DNA from: an uncultured Clostridia bacterium
GTDB lineage: Bacteria; Bacillota_A; Clostridia; Oscillospirales; Oscillospiraceae
DNA length: 11,845 nucleotides
Reading direction: 5' to 3'
Assembly: GCA_947167435.1 (NCBI GenBank)
Contig: CAMVIC010000028.1
Span: 1-11,845, forward strand
Below, piece after piece: positions 7,883-11,845 of this stretch (positions within the stretch are counted from its first letter, which is position 1; every line of letters begins with the position of its first letter). The position numbers were made by a program, and so were the translations under genes. A model generated the notes under the pieces. It was not told the origin of the DNA. It worked only from the letters and a program-made list of their open reading frames with translations, and did not search any database.

Positions 7883-8773
7883 TTACGCTTCATTTGCCAG
7901 CTCGCATAGCTTGCGCAGCCTGTGGTTCAAGGCCGACTTGGTGATGGGTGGGTCGAACATCTCCGCCAGCTCGACCAGGGTGGCTTCCGGGTTGTCTTCC
8001 CGGAGGGCGGCAGTCTGACGGTACTTTTCCGGCAGACTGTCAAGACGCCCGTTCTCCCGCAGGACGCGGATGGCGGCGATCTGGGTCTGGGCCGCCTCCA
8101 CGATCTTGGAGGTGTTGGCATTGTCGCAGTTGACGATGCGGTTGATCTTGTTCTTCATATCCTTCTCGATCTTGGCCTCCATGACCCCCATGGCAGCCAC
8201 GGGTGCGCCTAAGAAGGCCAGGAAATTCTCGATGGAATCGCTCTGCTTGAAGTAGAGGATGGAAACGCCCTTCCGCATGCTGGTCTTGGGCGAGAAGCCC
8301 TGATCCAGCAGCAGGCTCTCCGTCTCCCGGATCACCTTGTGGTGGTTGGTGGCAAGCTCCAGATGGTAGCGCTTCTCCGGGTCGGTGACGGAGCCGCCGG
8401 AGAGAAAGGCCCCCCGCAGAAAGGCCTGCCGACAGCAGTCCTTCTCCAGCAGACCGTAGTTGACGTGGAGGCTGACGCTGTCCGCGGGGCTGTAGCCGAT
8501 GGCGTCAAAGATGTGCTCGATCTTCGCCCGATCCTGGATCAGGAAGGAGAACTTGCCCCCCGACTGGAGCTCGTCGAAGTCCAGCTTGAAGGCCTTGTGA
8601 AAGAGCTGGGGCAGCCGGGCCGCAAAGGCCTCGCTCTCCGTCACCAGCTTGATCTGCTCCGCGCCCACGCCGCTGCAAAACAGCAGCACCCCGCAGGCCT
8701 CCGCCAGCGCGCAGCATTTTTTGTTGATAAAATCCCTGCAAAGCTCCGCCTTTGCGTCTGAGGAAAAGGACAT
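7883..8773 (-). CDS. whiA: DNA-binding protein WhiA
   Basis: A 296-residue WhiA-family protein: an N-terminal domain related to LAGLIDADG homing endonucleases but without nuclease activity in known members, and a C-terminal helix-turn-helix. In actinobacteria it controls sporulation genes; in Bacillus it affects division and chromosome segregation. Visible marks are the early SSDAKAEL segment, the core FLRGAFLSGGSVTDPEKRYHL (about 118-138), and the C-terminal LVELAEMFDPPITKSALNHR helix-turn-helix (about 258-290). I chose the ATG at 8773 because GGAGGT at 8781-8786 is 8 bases upstream; an in-frame GTG at 8782 overlaps that Shine-Dalgarno and is unlikely. It starts 45 nt after the RapZ/Nudix gene, so cotranscription is likely. 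Confidence 0.97.
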   Translation of the reverse strand: MSFSSDAKAELCRDFINKKCCALAEACGVLLFCSGVGAEQIKLVTESEAFAARLPQLFHKAFKLDFDELQSGGKFSFLIQDRAKIEHIFDAIGYSPADSVSLHVNYGLLEKDCCRQAFLRGAFLSGGSVTDPEKRYHLELATNHHKVIRETESLLLDQGFSPKTSMRKGVSILYFKQSDSIENFLAFLGAPVAAMGVMEAKIEKDMKNKINRIVNCDNANTSKIVEAAQTQIAAIRVLRENGRLDSLPEKYRQTAALREDNPEATLVELAEMFDPPITKSALNHRLRKLCELANEA

Positions 8774-8793
8774 AATGGACACCTCCGGTGGCA

Positions 8794-8807
8794 GTTGAGA
8801 ATTGAAA
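8794..8807. repeat. Two-unit 7-bp repeat (GTTGAGA / ATTGAAA) between the RapZ/Nudix gene and whiA
   Basis: The short spacer contains GTTGAGAATTGAAA, two degenerate heptamers. The AATTGA-type core also appears in the stem of the whiA-dnaE hairpin (7811-7816). Weak on its own. Confidence 0.25.
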
Positions 8808-8818
8808 AAAGGATGCCT

Positions 8819-9613
8819 CTAATATTGATTGGTTTTCAAAAACGCATACGCTTCTCGAAGAATCCGGCGGGCGCTGTCATGCTCCAGCACTGCAAGAGCC
8901 TCCGGAAGGGACAGCAGGGCGGCAGCCTGCAGCTCCGTCTGCTGGGGAACCGGGGTCTGGTTCTCATACTCCGCCAAAAAATAAACCACCTGCTTATAGG
9001 TATTCGGCTTGCCCGGCAGGGCATAAAACTCCACCCTGCGAAAGCCGGGGATCAGCCGGGGCGTCAGGCCCACTTCCTCCCGGATCTCCCGCAGCGCGGC
9101 GTCCGCCTCGCTTTCTCCGCCTTCGATGTGGCCCTTGGGGAAGCCGTGATGACCGTCCAGGTGCTGCGCGATCACAAAACGGAGCCCTTCCGCCTGCCGG
9201 GTGAAAACGACGGCTCCGGCGCTGTGTTCCAGCGTCTTGTGCAAATCGCGATGTACCGCCTGCACGGGAACGTGCTCGGCCTGCAGCGCTTCGGCCAGGC
9301 GGTAGACCATGCTGACGGAGCGATGCTTGCCGCCGGAGCAGCCGACGGCGATCAGCAGCGGCGTCTTGAGCGGGCTTTCGTAGGACTGATACAAGGCGAT
9401 CCGCTGCCGCAGCAGGGACAGGACGCTTTCATAATAGCGCTCGCTCTCGGGCGTGGAGAACACGTAGTCCCGCACCTCTGCGTCGAGGCCGGTCTTGTGC
9501 TTCAGCGCCTCCACGTAGTAGGGGTTCGGCAGCCCCCGCACGCCGATGACGGTATCGGCCTCCTCCGGCAGACCGTAAAGATAGCCGAAGGACGTCAACG
9601 TAATTTCGTTCAT
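8819..9613 (-). CDS. RapZ C-terminal domain fused to a Nudix hydrolase
   Basis: A 264-residue two-domain protein. Residues 1-126 match the C-terminal domain of RapZ: TLTSFGYLYGLPEEAD, LPNPYYVEAL, TGLDAEVRDYV, the anion-binding GCSGGKHRSV (91-100) and HRDLHK (121-126). In enterobacterial RapZ this domain binds small RNAs and a cell-wall amino-sugar metabolite. Residues about 131-264 are a Nudix hydrolase with a complete box: G161, E167, R175, E176, E179, E180, G182. The FPKGHIEGGES context resembles diadenosine polyphosphate hydrolases; the substrate is inferred only. The N-terminal P-loop domain of full RapZ is absent: the ATG at 9613 is preceded by GGAGG at good spacing and begins exactly at the domain boundary. 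It lies where rapZ usually lies, upstream of whiA. Whether it binds RNA here is unknown. Confidence 0.93.
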   Translation of the reverse strand: MNEITLTSFGYLYGLPEEADTVIGVRGLPNPYYVEALKHKTGLDAEVRDYVFSTPESERYYESVLSLLRQRIALYQSYESPLKTPLLIAVGCSGGKHRSVSMVYRLAEALQAEHVPVQAVHRDLHKTLEHSAGAVVFTRQAEGLRFVIAQHLDGHHGFPKGHIEGGESEADAALREIREEVGLTPRLIPGFRRVEFYALPGKPNTYKQVVYFLAEYENQTPVPQQTELQAAALLSLPEALAVLEHDSARRILREAYAFLKTNQY

Positions 9614-9637
9614 AGCTTCCTCCGTGGTTCAGAGTCC

Positions 9638-9720
9638 GTAGGGGCGCACAGTGTGCGCCCGCAGTTCAGAGTTCAGCGTGCGCCCCTACGTAATACGCGG
9701 ACGGCAGGGTGCCGCCCTAC
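9638..9720. repeat. Palindrome A copy with 12-bp inverted ends and an internal heptad repeat
   Basis: GTAGGGGCGCAC (9638-9649) and GTGCGCCCCTAC (9678-9689) are a perfect 12-bp inverted repeat. Within the left part, GGGCGCACAGTGTGCGCCC (9642-9660) is itself a perfect palindrome. Between the arms AGTTCAG is repeated twice in tandem (9663-9676). A further fragment, GCAGGGTGCCGCCCTAC, ends at 9720. Together these fill the 124-nt gap between the 212-residue gene and the RapZ/Nudix gene. Same family as the palindrome in the array after dnaE. Confidence 0.85.
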
Positions 9721-9737
9721 AGGCGGGTGCGTCGTTG

Positions 9738-10376
9738 TCAGCTCTTACCCGTTTGAATGTAAAACAGCGGGTTTGTGTCGTACCGGTCGGGGAGCTCGAT
9801 CCATTCCCCGTCTTCGTCGCTGATATACCATTTTCCGTCGCGGCATTCCAGCCAGCCGTAATTGCCGTAATCCCCGGAAATGGGCAGATACCAGCACTGC
9901 CAGCAGGGTAATTCATAATTCGTGTTATATCGAAACCAAATGGTACAATCCGCGCCCGAGTATTGATAATAGCTTGTTTCTTTGTCAAGCTTGAGGGTTC
10001 TGACGCTTGTTACGCGCTCCGTTCTCTGCCAGACGCCGGCGCTTGTCTCCGTCACGCGGATCGTTTCTCCCATCTGCTCTATGGCGGAACGGTACCGATT
10101 TCGGGATTCTTCTGTGATAAATTCCTGTTTCTCTATTCCAAGCGGGCGTAAGTGAGTTGACGATTGCCAGGACTTGGAAAGAAGAAATACGCCCAAAACG
10201 ATCAGAGCGAAAAAGCCGACGGCGGCGATCCAATATCCGGTCGGTTTTGTGGTCGTTCCGATTCCACCCTTCCGAATCAGGTCCTTCGCCCGGGACCCAT
10301 AAGGATCGTTGTATTTGTTGATTATTTCCTGATTCGCCAAGTCTCGAATTGCTGCTGCCTGTGGATTGAATGACAT
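9738..10376 (-). CDS. Unrecognised single-pass membrane protein (212 residues)
   Basis: I do not recognise this gene. The N-terminal ~45 residues are hydrophilic (DLANQEIINKYNDPYGSRAK), followed by one membrane helix near 47-67 (YWIAAVGFFALIVLGVFLLS) with no cleavage site, then about 145 residues. The C-terminal domain is rich in Trp, Tyr and acidic residues and has a cluster of cysteines (in DCTIWF, LPCWQCW and WLECRDG), probably facing outside. The start at 10376 is set by AGGAGG seven bases upstream; the ATG at 10397 would place this Shine-Dalgarno inside the coding region. Base composition looks less GC-rich than dnaE or whiA, suggesting later arrival. Repeats flank it on both sides. Confidence 0.8.
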   Translation of the reverse strand: MSFNPQAAAIRDLANQEIINKYNDPYGSRAKDLIRKGGIGTTTKPTGYWIAAVGFFALIVLGVFLLSKSWQSSTHLRPLGIEKQEFITEESRNRYRSAIEQMGETIRVTETSAGVWQRTERVTSVRTLKLDKETSYYQYSGADCTIWFRYNTNYELPCWQCWYLPISGDYGNYGWLECRDGKWYISDEDGEWIELPDRYDTNPLFYIQTGKS

Positions 10377-10456
10377 AATAAACCCTCCTTGTTTCATGCA
10401 AAAACGCTCACAATTTTGCTACGATAATGATACACCGCAAGCAAGAAAACGGCTAT

Positions 10457-10504
10457 CACAAAAAGTGCAAAAACAGGGGCGACATTTCCACAAAAAGTGC
10501 AAAA
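10457..10504. repeat. 16-bp direct repeat upstream of the 212-residue gene
   Basis: CACAAAAAGTGCAAAA occurs perfectly at 10457-10472 and 10489-10504, 32 bp start to start, about three helical turns. The CAC-AAAAA-GTG core is itself a small inverted repeat. The pair lies about 80-130 bp upstream of the start codon, so it could be a tandem regulator site, or a replication slippage product. Confidence 0.6.
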
Positions 10505-10507
10505 CGC

Positions 10508-10530
10508 GGACGCACACTGTGCGCCACTAC
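10508..10530. repeat. Degenerate palindrome A copy
   Basis: GGACGCACACTGTGCGCC followed by ACTAC is the same GTAG-nGGCGCACAGTGTGCGCC unit as at 9638-9660, with a mismatch in one arm. It overlaps the end of the truncated RapZ-like reading frame, whose TAG stop (10527-10529) is provided by the CTAC edge of the element. Confidence 0.7.
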
Positions 10531-10670
10531 GAAACCCTGATCCTTGATCCTTGATCCCTGTTTTGCATTCCGACAATGGGGTTCGGGGCGTCGAGGACGC
10601 CGATGACGGTATCGGCCTCCTCCGGCAGACCGTAAAGATAGCCGAAGGACATGAGGGTTAGTTCGTTCAT
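10527..10670 (-). pseudogene. Truncated duplicate of the RapZ/Nudix gene (first ~30 codons)
   Basis: A 47-codon frame begins MNELTLMSFGYLYGLPEE and matches residues 1-25 of the intact RapZ/Nudix protein almost exactly, plus PNP at 29-31. After that it is unrelated and stops at a TAG in a palindrome. At the DNA level 54 nt (10597-10650 versus 9540-9593) are identical, while the codons just after the ATG differ at several positions. It keeps a good Shine-Dalgarno (AGGAG 7 bases upstream) and lies 15 nt after the 257-residue gene, so a short peptide could still be made. No functional RapZ or Nudix motif is left. Best read as a remnant of a duplication or of recombination with a diverged allele. 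Confidence 0.85.
10538..10558. repeat. Three-unit 7-bp tandem repeat (TGATCCT)
   Basis: TGATCCT TGATCCT TGATCCC in tandem, within the degenerate tail of the truncated RapZ-like frame. The last unit has one change. Confidence 0.7.
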
Positions 10671-10685
10671 TGTTTTTCTCCTGCG

Positions 10686-11459
10686 TTACAGGTCAAAATC
10701 GTTGTCTTGCAGCTTGTACCTTTTCAAGAATTTCGCTTTACGCTCCTTCAAAAGCTCCATATAGTGCTCGACTTCGATTCCTTGCAGAGCCTTCCGCTGT
10801 GCTCCCAAAAGCTCCGTGCTGCGCCATATCATTGAGGTTTTGGAAAGCTTTTCCCGAATGACGTTGGGAATCTCCCGTTCCTCCAAGGCCTGCACGCAAT
10901 GAGGAAACATTTCGGTATCGTGCATCATCAAAGCTTGATCTGCATAATCTGATGTAATCTCAGCGGATAGCGGATATTCGCAGTAGGTGTGCTTCCAGCG
11001 CGAGACAACGAGGTTGCGAAGATTCTCATATACCGCCTCTCGCGTTTGCATTTTTTCTACCTGGGGGAGAAGCTCCTCGTATATGTACTCTGCACCACGC
11101 TTGGGAAGCTTTGGCACCAGAATTTCTCCACCGGGTAATGGAGCGGCCCCCATAGAACCGGCAAGCGAAAGGTATCTTTGTAATGGTTCATTAAACTGCG
11201 TAGATGCCAGAGGCATATTGATCGTTGCGGCAATATAGGTCGGGTGAAACCACCATTCAAAACAAATACCAGACATGCTGTACGGGAACGTAAGCATAAC
11301 ATGATAATGGCATATAATCCCGTTGTAGATCTTGTACCAGTTCAGCAGATCGTCCCGATAGTTCACAAACCCGGCGTCCCGCAGGGGCTGGGCGTAGAAG
11401 CGCTCTGATATTTGACGCAGTTCCTCTTTCAGTTCCTTTTGTGCAATGATACGCTCCAC
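10686..11459 (-). CDS. Unrecognised cytoplasmic protein (257 residues)
   Basis: I cannot assign this protein with confidence. It has no signal peptide and no membrane helix. The N-terminal part is charged and helical (KELKEELRQISERFYAQPL), then comes an aromatic-rich segment (LLNWYKIYNGIICHYHVML, CFEWWFHPTYI) that faintly resembles small uncharacterised domains of the DUF4304 kind, then a largely helical C-terminal half ending in a Lys/Arg-rich stretch (LLKERKAKFLKRYKL). The only usable start is a GTG at 11459: an in-frame TGA lies just upstream and the next Met is about 50 codons in. The upstream AGGGGA is almost touching the GTG, so initiation may be inefficient. Base composition looks less GC-rich than murB or dnaE. 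It stands between murB and the truncated RapZ-like fragment. Confidence 0.75.
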   Translation of the reverse strand: MERIIAQKELKEELRQISERFYAQPLRDAGFVNYRDDLLNWYKIYNGIICHYHVMLTFPYSMSGICFEWWFHPTYIAATINMPLASTQFNEPLQRYLSLAGSMGAAPLPGGEILVPKLPKRGAEYIYEELLPQVEKMQTREAVYENLRNLVVSRWKHTYCEYPLSAEITSDYADQALMMHDTEMFPHCVQALEEREIPNVIREKLSKTSMIWRSTELLGAQRKALQGIEVEHYMELLKERKAKFLKRYKLQDNDFDL

Positions 11460-11484
11460 TCCCCTATTATTCGGATTTCAACCT

Positions 11485-11512
11485 GTTACTGATTACTTGT
11501 TACCTATTACTT
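11485..11512. repeat. Four-unit 7-bp tandem repeat (RTTACYK)
   Basis: GTTACTG ATTACTT GTTACCT ATTACTT in tandem, between murB and the 257-residue gene. The units alternate G/A at the first base. Followed by GCGGTAACC. Confidence 0.75.
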
Positions 11513-11522
11513 GCGGTAACCC

Positions 11523-11550
11523 TCGGGGCGTCGAGGACGCCGCCCCCTAC
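11523..11550. repeat. Palindrome C copy
   Basis: TCGGGGCGTCGAGGACGCCG (11523-11542) contains the hairpin GGCGTC-CTC-GACGCC on the minus strand and runs into CCCCCTAC, the GTAGGGG-type edge seen on palindrome A. The same 20 bases occur at 10583-10602 inside the truncated RapZ-like fragment. It lies 13 nt after the murB stop codon; no U-tract follows, so it is not a standard terminator. Confidence 0.8.
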
Positions 11551-11554
11551 AAGC

Positions 11555-11575
11555 GTCACCTGTCACTTGTCACTA
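11555..11575. repeat. Three-unit 7-bp tandem repeat (GTCACYT) across the murB stop codon
   Basis: GTCACCT GTCACTT GTCACTA in tandem. On the minus strand these read as AGTGACA-type units, and the TGA stop of murB (11563-11565) lies within one of them. Related in form, not strictly in sequence, to the RTTACYK repeat 40 bp away. Confidence 0.75.
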
Positions 11576-11845
11576 TCCCAGATCCGTACCTCCGGCTCCA
11601 GCTCGATGCCGGAGGCGGCCTTGACGCGTGCCTGCACCTGCGCGATCAATTCCAGCACGTCGGCGCTTGTGGCGCGGCCCAGGTTCACTACGAAGCCGGA
11701 ATGCTTCTCGGAGACCTCCGCTCCGCCGACTCTGTACCCTTTAAGCCCGGACTGCTCAATAAGTGCCGCCGCGTAGCCTCCGACAGGCCTTTTGAATGTG
11801 CTGCCTGCGCTCGGATATTCCAGCGGCTGTTTGGATCTTCGTTTC
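11563..11845 (-). CDS. murB: UDP-N-acetylenolpyruvoylglucosamine reductase, C-terminal part (5' end beyond the window)
   Basis: The last 94 codons of MurB, the cytoplasmic FAD enzyme that reduces UDP-GlcNAc-enolpyruvate to UDP-MurNAc with NADPH. The signature [15 protein letters not shown] is intact and contains the catalytic Ser (in GSTFK), followed by [24 protein letters not shown] and the catalytic Glu region ELEPEVRIW. This pattern fits the Bacillus-type (type II) enzyme. The last residues, DSDK, and the stop codon are encoded by a 7-bp tandem repeat, so the C-terminus may be a repeat-derived end. It is the most upstream gene in the window, in its usual place ahead of rapZ and whiA. Confidence 0.97.
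   Translation of the reverse strand, partial: KRRSKQPLEYPSAGSTFKRPVGGYAAALIEQSGLKGYRVGGAEVSEKHSGFVVNLGRATSADVLELIAQVQARVKAASGIELEPEVRIWDSDK

Noticed and set aside
8780..8782. GTG as the start of WhiA.
   Set aside because: It overlaps the Shine-Dalgarno; the ATG at 8773 has proper spacing.
10394..10576. A 60-codon minus-strand frame (MSECKTGIKD...) overlapping the truncated RapZ-like copy.
   Set aside because: It lies over repeats, has no clear ribosome binding site and no similarity I can see; the hydrophobic tail looks accidental.
11521..11550. Rho-independent terminator after murB.
   Set aside because: The hairpin is good but no run of T follows on the minus strand, and the same unit occurs at a site that is not a gene end.

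Overview
The window reads as a chromosomal segment of a GC-rich Gram-positive (Firmicutes) bacterium, most likely a gut-type member of the Oscillospirales. The evidence is the murB / rapZ-type / whiA / dnaE neighbourhood typical of Firmicutes, a single-membrane style lipoprotein and two-component system, strong AGGAGG-type ribosome binding sites, and small GC-rich palindromes of the GTAGGGGCGCAC type in the intergenic spaces. The genus assignment is inference. Every gene I can support lies on the minus strand, so transcription runs from right to left.

Right part (11845 to 9614): the 3' end of murB (peptidoglycan precursor synthesis), then an unrecognised 257-residue protein, then a broken duplicate of the first ~30 codons of the RapZ-like gene, then an unrecognised membrane-anchored 212-residue protein. 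The two unrecognised genes look less GC-rich than their neighbours. They are separated by dispersed palindromes and short 7-bp tandem repeats, so this is the accessory, rearranged part of the window.

Middle (9613 to 4257): a protein joining a RapZ C-terminal domain to a Nudix hydrolase, then whiA, then dnaE (replicative DNA polymerase alpha subunit). In many Firmicutes a full-length rapZ and yvcK/glmR stand between murB and whiA. Here the RapZ P-loop domain and yvcK are absent from the cluster. A large imperfect inverted repeat sits between whiA and dnaE.

Between dnaE and the next gene (4256 to 3872) is a two-and-a-half-copy tandem array (period 84/85 bp) of alternating palindromes, followed by an extended -10 promoter and a structured leader for a nucleoside phosphorylase family gene.

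Left part (3018 to 1): a probable three-gene operon of a lipoprotein with four D-x-D-x-D-G-like repeats, an OmpR/PhoB-type response regulator, and a membrane histidine kinase that overlaps the regulator and runs off the window. The lipoprotein may be an accessory sensor for the kinase (inference).

The points most worth a second look are the RapZ-CTD/Nudix fusion, its truncated paralogue with a 54-nt perfectly conserved block and an embedded palindrome, and the recurrent 7-bp-period repeats, unrelated in sequence, in several spacers.
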